39,488 bases of DNA from Pseudomonadota bacterium (GCA_021850555.1 JAJZLX010000443.1:1-39488); one strand, 5' to 3'; shown: positions 1 through 8,141, counted from the first letter of the stretch. Numbers and translations: made by a program. The notes: a model not told the origin generated them from the sequence alone.

Positions 1-317
1 GAGGCGTGCAGGCTGAAAGGCATGTCGCTCCCGTCCTGGATCGGCTTGACATCCACGGCGAATCCCTCCGGCTCGAGCCGCGTGCGTACCGCCTCGCAGG
101 CGGCCTCATCCTTGAGCGCCAGGAAGAAGTCCACCTGGTATTCGTTGAAGGGATGGTAGCCCTCGGTGCGCAGCCGCTTGACCATCATCTCGTCCCAGCT
201 CTCGTGCAGATCAAGACTGCGCTGCTGCTGCAGGGTCTTGCGGATCCGGAAATAGCCGACGATCAGGATGATCACCCCGATGACGGCGACCGCAAAAATG
301 GCGTGAACGATGTCCAC
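1..317 (-). CDS. RraB-like protein with N-terminal membrane anchor (3' end cut by window)
   Basis: Reading leftward from a GTG at 317, the frame is open to the window edge, so the C-terminus is missing. The first ~22 residues are a hydrophobic segment (AIFAVAVIGVIILIVGYF) followed by basic residues, which suggests a single N-terminal membrane anchor. The next ~80 residues include a WDEMMVKRLRTEG stretch, then a VDFFLAL strand and an A-x-R-x-L-E-x-x-G-F helix. This resembles the RNase E inhibitor RraB fold (regulator of ribonuclease activity B). The start lies 14 bases after the ferredoxin stop, with AAGG upstream, so the two are probably co-transcribed. The upstream frame runs into the ferredoxin gene, so the GTG is chosen by spacing. 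Classic RraB is soluble, so a membrane anchor would be unusual. The family assignment is from pattern memory only. Confidence 0.55.
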   Translation of the reverse strand, partial: MDIVHAIFAVAVIGVIILIVGYFRIRKTLQQQRSLDLHESWDEMMVKRLRTEGYHPFNEYQVDFFLALKDEAACEAVRTRLEPEGFAVDVKPIQDGSDMPFSLHA

Positions 318-331
318 GGAGCAGGCCGGCC

Positions 332-646
332 TTACTCGTCCGGAGCGATGGTGACGCGCAAGCCGTCGAGCGCGGGCGTGAATTCGATCTGACAGGACAG
401 GCGCGAATTGTCCTGGTACTGAGACAGCTCACGCAGCAGCTCCAGCTCATCCGACATCGGCGAAGGGAGCCGTTCCTGCCAGTGCGGATCGATGTAAACG
501 TGGCAGGTGGCGCAGGAGCACATGCCGCCGCAGATGGCCGCGACCCCGTAGTCTAGATCCCTCAAGGTTTCCATGACCTTGAGGCCGGTTTTCCCCTCGA
601 CCCGATGCTCCTTGCCGTCGCGGTCGATCACTCGCAGAAACGCCAT
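332..646 (-). CDS. 2Fe-2S ferredoxin, adrenodoxin/putidaredoxin type
   Basis: This 104-residue protein is of typical length for a vertebrate-type/bacterial Isc- or P450-type [2Fe-2S] ferredoxin, a soluble one-electron carrier. The cluster ligands are visible in CGGMCSCATC (Cys-x5-Cys-x2-Cys pattern, with one additional Cys) and in the distal RLSC near residue 85. The region CATCHVYIDPHW is characteristic of the putidaredoxin/adrenodoxin class rather than plant-type ferredoxins. A strong ribosome-binding site (AAAGGTGGT) precedes the ATG. It lies just upstream of the RraB-like gene. No P450 or isc genes are adjacent, so the redox partner cannot be named. A ferredoxin-NADP reductase-like gene lies 21 kb away in the window. 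Confidence 0.93.
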   Translation of the reverse strand: MAFLRVIDRDGKEHRVEGKTGLKVMETLRDLDYGVAAICGGMCSCATCHVYIDPHWQERLPSPMSDELELLRELSQYQDNSRLSCQIEFTPALDGLRVTIAPDE

Positions 647-785
647 TCAACCACCTTTCGAGACAAGCCGGTCCGGACGAAGACCCGTCCGGACGAGGAA
701 TTTTGTCAAAATTGAATGTACTAGTGTGCCGGGTCGCGGGGCCGGGCGCCACTACCCAGAGCGCTTGAGACGGGGCCCGATTCCT

Positions 786-1037
786 TCAGAAAGGACCGAG
801 CACTTTGAGGACGAATGCCGCCTTGCCGGCATCGAGTGCCCGCGACTCGAGCGTGGCACGCAACTCGCCTCTCAAGGCCTCGAAAACCTGCTCGTATTCC
901 CCGAATACCTGCGTGCTCAAGCTCCCGGCCACCACCTTGAGGCTCGGGTGGCCGCTCAGCCGGCCGATGAAATCGTGGATCATCGGCGAGAAATCCTCGG
1001 CGAGCGGGTATAGGCTGATTTCCACCCCGATGTCCAT
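786..1037 (-). CDS. YkoF/MTH1187-like thiamine or HMP binding-domain protein
   Basis: An 83-residue small protein that opens with a beta strand (GVEISLYPL), has an alternating alpha/beta pattern, and ends in a strand (AAFVLKVLGPF). This matches the ferredoxin-like fold of the YkoF/DUF77 thiamine-binding family, whose members begin V-x-E-I-S-x-Y-P. Family members bind thiamine or hydroxymethylpyrimidine, or are uncharacterised single-domain proteins that form tetramers. No thiamine biosynthesis or transport gene is adjacent, so the ligand is not supported by context. It is on the same strand as the ferredoxin, with a 139-base gap. The other strand is also open here, but the protein pattern favours this frame. 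Confidence 0.65.
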   Translation of the reverse strand: MDIGVEISLYPLAEDFSPMIHDFIGRLSGHPSLKVVAGSLSTQVFGEYEQVFEALRGELRATLESRALDAGKAAFVLKVLGPF

Positions 1038-1218
1038 CCGGTGGCCATTCTACCGCTTCAGAAGACCGGCTGAGCTCCGTCCAGGCACAGGACCATGCCC
1101 GCCGCCCGGATCCGGTGCGTGCGAGTCGCGCCTTCCCGGTCAGCCAGCCTGCCGGCGATGGGCTAGAATGGCCGCCCCGCGCCCCCTCCCTGCCGTGTGC
1201 GCATCAGAACAGCATCCA

Positions 1219-2121
1219 ATGACTCGCAAGATTCAAATCCATCAGGTCGACGCCTTCACTCTCGAGCGCTTTACGGGCAATCCCGCCGGGGTCGTGCTGC
1301 ACGCGGATGGCCTGACGGATACGCAGATGCTGGCCATCGCCCGGGAGCTGAACAATGCCGACACGGCATTCATCTTCGCATCCGACGGCACGGACCATGA
1401 TGTCCGCGCAAGATTCTTCACCCCGCGTACCGAAGCCGGATTCGTCGGCCACGCCACCGTCGCGGCCCATCACGTGCTCTCGGCTTTGCCGAACGCGCCC
1501 CAGCGCCTCAGACAGAAGTCCAAGGCCGGCATCGTCGAGATCGAGGTCCGCGGCGAAGGCGAGCGGCGCAAGATCGCCATCCGCCAGAACCCGGCGCCTC
1601 TCGGGCGCGAGATCAACGATCGCGAGCGGCTCGCTGTGCTCGATGCGCTTGCGCTCGCCACGGACGACCTGGACACCCGCTGCCCGCTGCGCATCGCCGG
1701 CACGAGCAGCACGCGGTTGCTCATCGGGGTGCGGGGGGTCGAGGCCCTGAACCACCTCAAGCCCGACATGGTCCGCCTCACGACGCTCTCGGCACAGGTC
1801 GGGGCGGCGGGATATTTCGTGTTCACGCTCACGCCGGGAAACGAGGACCATCTGACCGAGGCGCGCATGTTCTGCCCGGCGCTCGGCATCGCAGAGGATC
1901 CCGTCAGCGGTAATGCCCACGGCCTGCTCGGCGTGCACCTGATCCAGAACGGCCTGCTCTCCCACGACCGGCATCGCGCGGCGTTCCGGGGCGTGCAGGG
2001 TCGGTGGCTGCACCGGCCCGGACAGGTGGATGTCGAGCTGGAGATGACCGGCGGCACCGTCTCCGCGGTGTGGATCATCGGCCAGGCGGTGTCGGTCTTT
2101 CAGACCGAGATGACACTCTAG
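1219..2121 (+). CDS. PhzF-family isomerase/epimerase
   Basis: A 300-residue protein of the PhzF/diaminopimelate-epimerase-like fold. The start ATG at 1219 gives the family's typical N-terminus (QVDAFTLERFTGNPAGVV); the open frame extends further upstream but without family similarity. Characteristic features are the GNPAGV loop near residue 20, RFFTPRTEAGFVGHAT near residue 70 and the G-I-A-E-D-P-V-S-G-N-A-H loop around residue 230, which holds the conserved Asp. The catalytic Glu usually found in the N-L-S-E-T-x-F motif appears as Asp48 (NNADTAFI). The substrate cannot be predicted: PhzF itself acts in phenazine synthesis, but no other phenazine gene is present. It is convergent with the ABC ATPase gene, 11 bases apart. 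Confidence 0.92.
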   Translation: MTRKIQIHQVDAFTLERFTGNPAGVVLHADGLTDTQMLAIARELNNADTAFIFASDGTDHDVRARFFTPRTEAGFVGHATVAAHHVLSALPNAPQRLRQKSKAGIVEIEVRGEGERRKIAIRQNPAPLGREINDRERLAVLDALALATDDLDTRCPLRIAGTSSTRLLIGVRGVEALNHLKPDMVRLTTLSAQVGAAGYFVFTLTPGNEDHLTEARMFCPALGIAEDPVSGNAHGLLGVHLIQNGLLSHDRHRAAFRGVQGRWLHRPGQVDVELEMTGGTVSAVWIIGQAVSVFQTEMTL

Positions 2122-2132
2122 GGCATTTGCGA

Positions 2133-3683
2133 TCAGGCCGCGCGCGCCGGCCCGACATAGCGCACGCGCCCGTGCGCAAGCTCGAGCTCGTGCGTGCACC
2201 AGCGGGGCCACTCCGACCGCCGATGCACGGTCATCACCACGGCGGCCCCATCGGCCAGCAGCGGCTCGATGCGCTCGCGCAGCTCGCGCTGACTGGGTCC
2301 GTCCAGCCCCGAGAACGGCTCATCGAGCAGCAGCAGCGCCGGACGGCGCACCCATGCCCGCGCGAACAGTACCTTGCGCAGCTGCCCGTAGGACAGTTCC
2401 CGCAGCGTCCGTCTCGCAAGCGGCGTCAGGCCGAACTGCGCGAGTGCGCGTCGTGCGGCGGCACGATCGGCCGAAGTCGGCGGATCGCTCAACCCGATGC
2501 TGGCATACCGGCCCGACTGCACGACCTCGCTCACCGTCAGGTGCTGCGGGTGATCGGTCTGCAGATGCGGCGCCACCAGCCCGATGCGCCGTTTGAACCG
2601 CTGCAGCGGGACGCCCGGACGGATACCGGCGCGCTCGATGCGCCCGGAGGCCGCGACACCGTGGTCCCCGTAGAGCGTCCTCACCAGCGTGGTCTTGCCC
2701 GAGCCGTTGTGTCCGTGCACCACCCAACACTCCCCTGCCCGGATCGTCAGCGACACCCCCTTCAGCGCCACGTGCTCATCGAGATGGACGCTGGCGTCGG
2801 TCATACGGATGAGGAGCCTGCCGGCCGATGGTGCGGTGCGGCTCGAAGATGACACCCGCGAGGGTACCGGGCGGCCCCTGCCCCAGACAGCGCTCGAGCG
2901 GCCCTTGCCCCCCAGCCAGCGCTCGAGCGGCCCGCAGCGCACGGGGCCGCGGTAGACCACGCGGCCGTGCTCCAACACGAGGGCATGCGTGGCGGATGAG
3001 GGCACGTCCTCGGCCCTGTGGGTGGACAGCACCCAGGGCAGGCGCGAGCGGGCGCTGCCTTGCAGCCATCGCAGCGCGCGCTCCCGATTGGCGTCGTCCA
3101 GGCCGTTCAACAGCTCATCGAGCAGCAACAGCTTAGGCCGGGAGACCAGTGCCCGGGCCAGCAACGTCAGGCGCTGCTCGCCGTAGGAGAGCGTCAGGAA
3201 CCGCCGCGAGCCGAGCGGATCGAGCCGCAACCGGCGCAGCATCGCGGCGACGCGCATGCGATCGGCCGCGTCCGGCACATCGAGCGGGATATCCGTGCGG
3301 TACAGACCGGTGGCGACCACCTCCTCGGCGGTGTGATTCCAGCCATAGCGCTCGTACTTGTCCTGGCGCTCCGGCCCCAGGTAGCCGATCTCCTCCTGCA
3401 CCTCCTGCGGCGTAGGCCACACTTTGCCCTGCCAGAGGTACTGGCGCGCGTCCCGGCCCGAGGTGGGCCAGACAGCGCCCGCGACCAGCTTCAGCAACTG
3501 GGTCTTGCCGGCCCCGTTGGCGCCGGCGAGCACCCAGCGCTCTGCGGGCCGGATCGTCCAGCTGACCCGGTCGAGCACGAGCCGGCCGCCGCGGATCAGA
3601 GACACATCGCGCAACCGCGCCTCGACGAATTGTCTGTCCGCGCGGGGTCTGTCCGCCGGGGAGGCATCGGCCGGTTTCGCCAT
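2133..3683 (-). CDS. modF: Tandem ABC ATPase, ModF/PhrA-like
   Basis: Two complete ABC ATPase domains occur in one 516-residue chain with no membrane segments. Domain 1 has Walker A GANGAGKT near residue 54, signature LSYGEQR and Walker B LLLLDELLNGLD. Domain 2 has Walker A GHNGSGKT, signature LSYGQLRK and Walker B LLLLDEPFSGLD. Each has a switch His (STHR, TVHR). The order and LSYG signatures match ModF (photorepair protein PhrA), a molybdate-linked ATPase of uncertain function; the molybdenum-cofactor operon 2 kb away fits this. ATG 3683 (MAKPADAS) is preferred over ATG 3725 because the upstream 14 codons are unlike the family and GAG precedes 3683. The two domains are joined by a Ser/Arg-rich linker of about 30 residues. 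Confidence 0.75.
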   Translation of the reverse strand: MAKPADASPADRPRADRQFVEARLRDVSLIRGGRLVLDRVSWTIRPAERWVLAGANGAGKTQLLKLVAGAVWPTSGRDARQYLWQGKVWPTPQEVQEEIGYLGPERQDKYERYGWNHTAEEVVATGLYRTDIPLDVPDAADRMRVAAMLRRLRLDPLGSRRFLTLSYGEQRLTLLARALVSRPKLLLLDELLNGLDDANRERALRWLQGSARSRLPWVLSTHRAEDVPSSATHALVLEHGRVVYRGPVRCGPLERWLGGKGRSSAVWGRGRPVPSRVSSSSRTAPSAGRLLIRMTDASVHLDEHVALKGVSLTIRAGECWVVHGHNGSGKTTLVRTLYGDHGVAASGRIERAGIRPGVPLQRFKRRIGLVAPHLQTDHPQHLTVSEVVQSGRYASIGLSDPPTSADRAAARRALAQFGLTPLARRTLRELSYGQLRKVLFARAWVRRPALLLLDEPFSGLDGPSQRELRERIEPLLADGAAVVMTVHRRSEWPRWCTHELELAHGRVRYVGPARAA

Positions 3684-3874
3684 GATTCTCGATCGCGGAA
3701 GGGGGAAGTCCCTATTTTTGCACAATCTGCAGCGCCCGGTGCGCAGGGTGGCAGCCGGGCGCGCCGGGCTCCGGGAAGCCCCGCGCGCGGGCTCAGCGCA
3801 AGGATTTGTACGGATTGCCGTCGACCGAGCGGATGTCCACGATCCGGCAACCGTGCCTGTGGAGCGTCATTCTC

Positions 3875-4861
3875 GTGGAAGCAGCTCGCGAACTCGGCAA
3901 TGCTGAATCCCTCGAACGGAGCACGGCCGGCTCGTACGAGGAGCCTCGCCGCCTGCAGCAATTGATCGACAGAGCACGGGAGTGCAGGCCGCTGCGCACG
4001 GCGGTGGTCCACCCGACGGATGAGGTCTCGCTGCTGGGCGCGATCGAGGCGACCCGTCAGGGGCTGATCAGTCCGGTCCTGGTGGGCCCCGGACAAAGGA
4101 TCCGCGAGGTCGCCCGGGCCGCCCAAATCGATCTGTCTCCTTATACCGTCGTCGCCGCAGAGCACGGCTCGCTGAGCGCTGCGCGAGCGATCGCGATGGC
4201 TCGTGCCGGTCAGGTGGAGGCGCTGATGAAGGGCGCTCTGCATACCGATGAGCTGATGCACGCCGCCGTCGATCCCGAGCACGGCCTGCGCACCGCCCGC
4301 CGCGCCAGCCACGTCTTTGTCATCGAGTCGCCTCGATACCCGCGGCTGCTGTTCATCACCGACGCCGCGATCAACATCTATCCGACGCTCGAAGACAAGC
4401 GTGACATCGTTCAGAATGCGATCGATCTGGCCCGGACACTCGGTGTGCGCACGCCGCGCGTGGCGATTCTGTCCGCCCTCGAGCTGGTCACTTCCCGGAT
4501 CAAGTCGACGATCGAGGCCGCGGCGCTGTGCAAAATGGCCGATCGGGGCCAGATCGAGGGCGGCTTGCTCGACGGACCGTTCGGGTTCGACAACGCGGTC
4601 TCGGTCGAGGCTGCGGCGACCAAGCACATCGTGTCGGCCGTCGCCGGCCGAGCGGACATCTTTGTCGTTCCCGACATCGAAGCCGGCAACATGCTCGCTA
4701 AGCAGCTCGAGTATCTTTCCGGCGCGAGACTGGCCGGGGTAGTGCTGGGCACGCGCGTTCCGATCGTCCTCACCAGCCGGGCCGATGACGCCGCGGCGCG
4801 CCTTGCCTCATGCGCGATTGCAATCCTCATGGTGCGGCGGCGACCGCTCGAAGCCGCGTAG
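3875..4861 (+). CDS. Phosphate acetyl/butyryltransferase family enzyme
   Basis: The protein matches the PTA/PTB acyltransferase family, which swaps acyl groups between acyl-CoA and phosphate. Visible family blocks are PVLVGP near residue 65, EALMKGALHTDELM, FITDAAINIYPTLEDKRDI, DGPFGFDNAVS and PDIEAGNML with GVVLGTRVPIVLTSRAD near the C-terminus. About 328 residues is close to the single-domain PTA/PTB length. I chose GTG 3875 because GGAG lies 10 bases upstream; the frame is open to 3806, so the exact start is uncertain. No acetate kinase or butyrate kinase is adjacent. In proteobacteria such enzymes often sit with polyhydroxybutyrate or enoyl-CoA genes, but none are seen here. Acetyl versus butyryl specificity cannot be decided. 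Confidence 0.85.
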   Translation: MEAARELGNAESLERSTAGSYEEPRRLQQLIDRARECRPLRTAVVHPTDEVSLLGAIEATRQGLISPVLVGPGQRIREVARAAQIDLSPYTVVAAEHGSLSAARAIAMARAGQVEALMKGALHTDELMHAAVDPEHGLRTARRASHVFVIESPRYPRLLFITDAAINIYPTLEDKRDIVQNAIDLARTLGVRTPRVAILSALELVTSRIKSTIEAAALCKMADRGQIEGGLLDGPFGFDNAVSVEAAATKHIVSAVAGRADIFVVPDIEAGNMLAKQLEYLSGARLAGVVLGTRVPIVLTSRADDAAARLASCAIAILMVRRRPLEAA

Positions 4862-4869
4862 AGATGCAT

Positions 4870-4977
4870 TGGCGCGCCCGGAGGGATTACTCGCCCCATC
4901 CCTGGGACTCGCCCCTGCGGGGCCGCGGCTGCGCCGCGTTCAAAATCGCTCCAGGCGATTTTGTCGAACCCCCGACC
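4870..4977 (-). repeat. Broken copy of the tRNA-Arg 3' half with palindromic insert
   Basis: Bases 4870-4888 are identical to 5011-5029, the last 19 bases of the neighbouring tRNA-Arg including CCA. Bases 4964-4977 (TCGAACCCCCGACC) repeat 5029-5042, the T-loop part of the same tRNA. Between the two pieces is an insert of about 75 bases containing a perfect 8-bp hairpin. This is a duplicated tRNA 3' end that is no longer a functional tRNA: it has no anticodon arm or 5' half. It starts nine bases after the stop codon of the PTA-family gene. The translated frames across it give familiar spurious peptides, so it is not coding. Confidence 0.75.
4941..4963. terminator. Hairpin between convergent PTA-family gene and tRNA-Arg
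   Basis: CAAAATCG and CGATTTTG form a perfect 8-bp stem with a 7-base loop (CTCCAGG). The arms are AT-rich inside very GC-rich DNA. It lies between the convergent PTA-family gene and tRNA-Arg, so it could end transcription from either side. There is no long T-tract beyond the four T in each arm, so termination strength is uncertain. It could equally be the core of a mobile palindromic repeat. Confidence 0.4.
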
Positions 4978-5010
4978 CCCGGACGGCTTGGTCTTCCCAT
5001 TTCTTTAATT

Positions 5011-5087
5011 TGGCGCGCCCGGAGGGATTCGAACCCCCGACCACCTGGTTCGAAGCCAGGTACTCTATCCAACTGAGCTACGGGCGC
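5011..5087 (-). tRNA. tRNA-Arg (anticodon TCG)
   Basis: The reverse strand folds as a complete cloverleaf of 77 bases with encoded CCA. The acceptor GCGCCCG pairs with CGGGCGC, followed by discriminator G. The D arm is AGCTCAGTTGGATAGAGT. The anticodon stem CCTGG/CCAGG closes the loop CTTCGAA, giving anticodon TCG, which reads CGA arginine codons. The T arm contains GGTTCGAATCC. A TAAAAT box lies 12 bases upstream of the mature 5' end. A broken copy of its 3' half lies directly downstream. Confidence 0.96.
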
Positions 5088-5098
5088 GCCGCGCGAAC

Positions 5099-5104
5099 AT
5101 TTTA
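5099..5104 (-). promoter_or_regulatory. Probable -10 box of the tRNA-Arg promoter
   Basis: TAAAAT on the minus strand lies 12 bases before the mature tRNA 5' end. It is followed by a GC-rich discriminator (TTCGCGCG), the kind often seen at stable-RNA promoters under stringent control. I see no convincing -35 box at the expected distance. Confidence 0.4.
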
Positions 5105-5428
5105 TCAGGCATCGCGCGGCCCGCCGGGGGCGATTACGCCCACCGGACCGCTGGTACCCCTCCCTGTACGGCTCCCCGGCCCGGCCTGCTCACCGTGCGC
5201 TCGCCCCAGCCCGGACGCCCCTTCGGGACCGGGCGGGCGCCGTGCACGGAAGCCGCCGATGCCTGCACGCCGGCCGAGGGATCCCGCCGCCCCTGATCCG
5301 CCCCGCCCCTCCGGCATCCCCTCTTGGCCCCCGTGGGCGACCGGAAAGGCGGTCGCCTGCTCAAGCGAGTGGTCCTGACGGCCCCCCGCCCGTAAGATAG
5401 GGGCTCCGCCCATCAGAGGTATTCCTAA
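5105..5428. other. Gene-free GC-rich spacer
   Basis: I see no supported gene here; open frames across it are continuations of shadows from both sides. It contains a short hairpin (GGGCGATTACGCCC near 5128) and ends with the leader of the secreted protein gene, where AGAGGT precedes the ATG by about 6 bases. Confidence 0.5.
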
Positions 5429-5803
5429 ATGAAATTGCTTCTTGCCGCAGCCGGCCTGGCGGCTCTTGCCGCATCTCCCGCCTTTGCCGATTGCGCCTAT
5501 CCCCACGCCCCGAGCCATCTGCCGGACGGCAACGTCGCCACCATGGCTCAGATGCTCACGGCACAGAAGGCCGTGCAAACCTATAACAGCCAGATGATGA
5601 CCTACCTGCACTGCATCAAGCGGCAGGAAGACAATGCCATCGTGAAGGCATCCACCAAGCTCACCAAGAAGCAGATCGCCAAGATGGAGGAGATGGAGGT
5701 CCAGAAGAACAACGCCGCGGTCGATCAGCTGAAGTCAGTCGCAAACCAGTTCAACAACCAGGTGAAGATCTATCAGGCCAAGCACGCCAAGAAGGGCAGC
5801 TGA
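5429..5803 (+). CDS. Small secreted protein of unknown function
   Basis: A 124-residue protein with a clear Sec signal peptide: the hydrophobic core LLLAAAGLAALAAS ends in AFA, with predicted cleavage after residue 20. The mature part has two Cys (about residues 22 and 62), which could form a disulfide. It also has a long, Lys/Gln-rich, probably helical C-terminal half (KLTKKQIAKMEEMEVQKNN), possibly a coiled coil. I do not recognise a named family. AGAGGT lies before the ATG. The stop overlaps the ribosome-binding region of moeA, so it may be transcribed with the molybdenum-cofactor operon, although nothing in it suggests a role in that pathway. Confidence 0.8.
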   Translation: MKLLLAAAGLAALAASPAFADCAYPHAPSHLPDGNVATMAQMLTAQKAVQTYNSQMMTYLHCIKRQEDNAIVKASTKLTKKQIAKMEEMEVQKNNAAVDQLKSVANQFNNQVKIYQAKHAKKGS

Positions 5804-5806
5804 GGA

Positions 5807-7012
5807 TTGGCGTTGCTGACTCCCGCCGAAGCCGATGAGTTGATCGAGCGGCACCTGACCTGCCTGCCGGTCGAGTCGCTGCCGCTGGCGCAATGCGCCG
5901 GAGCGGTGCTGCGGGAGAGCATCCATGCCGAGCGCGACGAGCCGCCTTTCGACCGCGTGGCCATGGACGGCATTGCGCTCGAGAGCGGCCAGCTCGCCCG
6001 GGGCATCCGGCGCTTTCGTATCCAGGCGACCCAGGCGGCCGGCGATGCGCCGCTCACGCTCGCCTCCCGGGAGTGCTGCATCGAGGTCATGACCGGCACG
6101 CCGCTGCCGGGAGGCTGCGATTGCGTGGTGCCCGTCGAGCAGATCATGGTGGAGGGGGGTGAGGCGCAGCTTGCGCAGGGACTGCAGGTGCAGCCGTGGC
6201 AGAACGTGCACCGGCGCGGGACCGATACCCGCCGGGGCACCTTGCTGCTGAGCGCGGGCACCCGGCTGGGGCCGGCGCAGATCGCGATCGCCGCCTCGGC
6301 GGGGATGGCACGGATCCGCGTCAGCAGCCAGCCGATGCTGGCCGTGATTTCCACCGGCAACGAGCTCATCGAGCCCGGCGAGCCCATCGAGGCCCACCAG
6401 ATCCGTCGCTCGAACGCCTATGCGATCGCCGCAGCGCTGCGGTTGCACGGTTTCCAGCGCGTGGCGGACGACCACATTGCCGACAATGAGGCGCAGCTCA
6501 CGCGCCGCCTGAAATTTCACCTCGAGACCCACGACGTGCTGGTGCTGAGCGGCGGGGTTTCGATGGGCAAGTTCGACCTCGTCCCCAAAGTGCTGGAAGC
6601 GCTCGGGGTCCGCTGCGTGTTCCACAAGGTGGCCCAGCGTCCGGGCAAGCCCTTGTGGTTCGGCATCGGCGGCACGGGCGCCGCCGTGCTTGCCCTGCCG
6701 GGCAATCCCGTGTCCACCGCCGTGTGTGTCTCCCGCTACGTCCTGCCAGCGCTCGCCGCCAGCCAGGGCCGGACCGCCCCCGTGCCGGAGCGGGTCGCTT
6801 TGGCCGAGCCATTCATCGTCAATTCGGCCCTCAGCTTCTTCCTGCCGATCGTTCTCGAGCCGGACGAGGACGGACGCTGCTGGGCCAGGCCCAAACCCAC
6901 CAACGGATCGGGCGACTTCACGGCGCTGGCCGGCACGGACGGGTTCGTGGAGCTGCCGCCGGGACCGAAGACCTACCCCCGGGGATTCGTCGCCCGGCTG
7001 TTCCGCTGGTAG
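5807..7012 (+). CDS. moeA: Molybdopterin molybdenumtransferase MoeA
   Basis: MoeA inserts molybdate into adenylated molybdopterin in the cytoplasm. The 401-residue chain has the family blocks in order: VAMDGIAL near residue 50, MTGTPLPGGCDCVVPVEQ near residue 95, STGNELIEPGEP near residue 185, LSGGVSMGKFDLV near residue 245, QRPGKPLWFG and LALPGNPVSTAV near residue 300. A C-terminal beta domain ends the protein. The gene begins with TTG, either at 5807 or at 5813. The GAGGA at 5802-5806 is better spaced for 5813, so the protein may be two residues shorter. It leads the run moeA-moaA-moaC-mobA:moaD-moaE:moeB. Confidence 0.95.
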   Translation: MALLTPAEADELIERHLTCLPVESLPLAQCAGAVLRESIHAERDEPPFDRVAMDGIALESGQLARGIRRFRIQATQAAGDAPLTLASRECCIEVMTGTPLPGGCDCVVPVEQIMVEGGEAQLAQGLQVQPWQNVHRRGTDTRRGTLLLSAGTRLGPAQIAIAASAGMARIRVSSQPMLAVISTGNELIEPGEPIEAHQIRRSNAYAIAAALRLHGFQRVADDHIADNEAQLTRRLKFHLETHDVLVLSGGVSMGKFDLVPKVLEALGVRCVFHKVAQRPGKPLWFGIGGTGAAVLALPGNPVSTAVCVSRYVLPALAASQGRTAPVPERVALAEPFIVNSALSFFLPIVLEPDEDGRCWARPKPTNGSGDFTALAGTDGFVELPPGPKTYPRGFVARLFRW

Positions 7013-7094
7013 CGCGGCGGCACACTCCCCCGGCCGCTCGGGCTATTCCATCCGAATGATGGCATTCCGCGCCCGCCGATGATAAAGCTACTGC

Positions 7095-8141
7095 ATGACC
7101 GCCCGTGACAGCGTGACTCCCCTCGGTGCCGCCGGCCCGCGAGACCTGCGCGGACGGGCGTTGCGGGATCTGCGGATCTCGGTCATGGACCGCTGCAACT
7201 TCCGTTGCCCCTACTGCATGCCGAGGGAGACCTTCCACGATAAATACCGCTTTCTCGGCTCGCATGAACGGCTTTCGTTCGACGAAATCGTGCGTCTCGC
7301 CAGGCTGTTCGTGCGGCTCGGCGTGCGCAAGCTGCGCCTGACGGGCGGTGAGCCGCTGCTGCGGCCCAATCTCACCGACCTCATCGGCGACCTGACGGCC
7401 ATCGCAGGCATCGAGGACATCGCCCTCACGACCAACGGCACCCTGCTCGGCAAGCACGCCTTCGAGCTGCGCGCCGCGGGCCTGCAGCGCATCACGGTCA
7501 GTCTCGACAGCCTCGATCCCGAGGTCTTCACGCGCCTCAGCGGCGGATTCGGCGGCCTGGAGGACGTGCTCTCGGGCATCGAGCACGCCCGGCGCGCCGG
7601 CCTGGAGCCGATCAAGGTCAACACCGTCATCCAGCGCGGCGTGAACGACCACACCGCGCTCGACCTGGTGGAGCGCTTCCGCGGCACGGGCGTCATCGTG
7701 CGCTTCATCGAGTACATGGACGTGGGCAACCGCAACCACTGGCAGCCCGATGTGGTAGTCCCCTCGAAGGAACTCCTCGCGCGGATCAATGCGCGCTGGC
7801 CGCTTACGCCCCTGCAGCCCGCCTACCACGGAGAGGTGGCCGACCGCTATCGCTTCACCGACGGAGGGGGCGAGGTAGGCTTCATCTCATCGGTCACCCA
7901 GCCGTTCTGCGGCGGCTGCACCCGGGCACGCCTCTCCTCCGATGGCGTGCTGTACACGTGTCTGTTCGCCACGCATGGAACCCCGCTTCGCGACAAGCTG
8001 CGCAGCGGCGCCAACGACGACGAGCTGCTGGATGTGATGCGCAGGGTATGGCTGGAGCGCTCCGACAACTACAGCGAGCGGCGCCAGGGACAATTCGCGG
8101 CCAGCGAGCGTAAAGTCGAGATGTTCTACATCGGTGGTTAG
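7095..8141 (+). CDS. moaA: GTP 3',8-cyclase MoaA
   Basis: A radical-SAM enzyme that starts molybdenum-cofactor synthesis by converting GTP to 3',8-cyclo-7,8-dihydro-GTP. The N-terminal cluster motif is CNFRCPYC near residue 34. LTGGEPLL follows near residue 83, and the second cluster motif FCGGCTRARLSSDGVLYTC is near residue 273. The chain ends in Gly-Gly (FYIGG), the conserved C-terminal tail needed for activity. Length (348) is typical. No strong ribosome-binding site precedes ATG 7095. An 82-base gap separates it from moeA, and moaC follows 10 bases later. Confidence 0.97.
   Translation: MTARDSVTPLGAAGPRDLRGRALRDLRISVMDRCNFRCPYCMPRETFHDKYRFLGSHERLSFDEIVRLARLFVRLGVRKLRLTGGEPLLRPNLTDLIGDLTAIAGIEDIALTTNGTLLGKHAFELRAAGLQRITVSLDSLDPEVFTRLSGGFGGLEDVLSGIEHARRAGLEPIKVNTVIQRGVNDHTALDLVERFRGTGVIVRFIEYMDVGNRNHWQPDVVVPSKELLARINARWPLTPLQPAYHGEVADRYRFTDGGGEVGFISSVTQPFCGGCTRARLSSDGVLYTCLFATHGTPLRDKLRSGANDDELLDVMRRVWLERSDNYSERRQGQFAASERKVEMFYIGG

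Noticed and set aside
1204..2211. 335-codon minus-strand frame
   Set aside because: It lies antisense to the PhzF-family gene and has no recognisable domain.
4785..5378. Open frames across the tRNA-Arg and its broken copy, giving peptides such as RARRDSNPRPPGSKPGTLSN
   Set aside because: They are translations of the tRNA and its duplicate, a familiar artefact. No coding signal is present outside the tRNA sequence.
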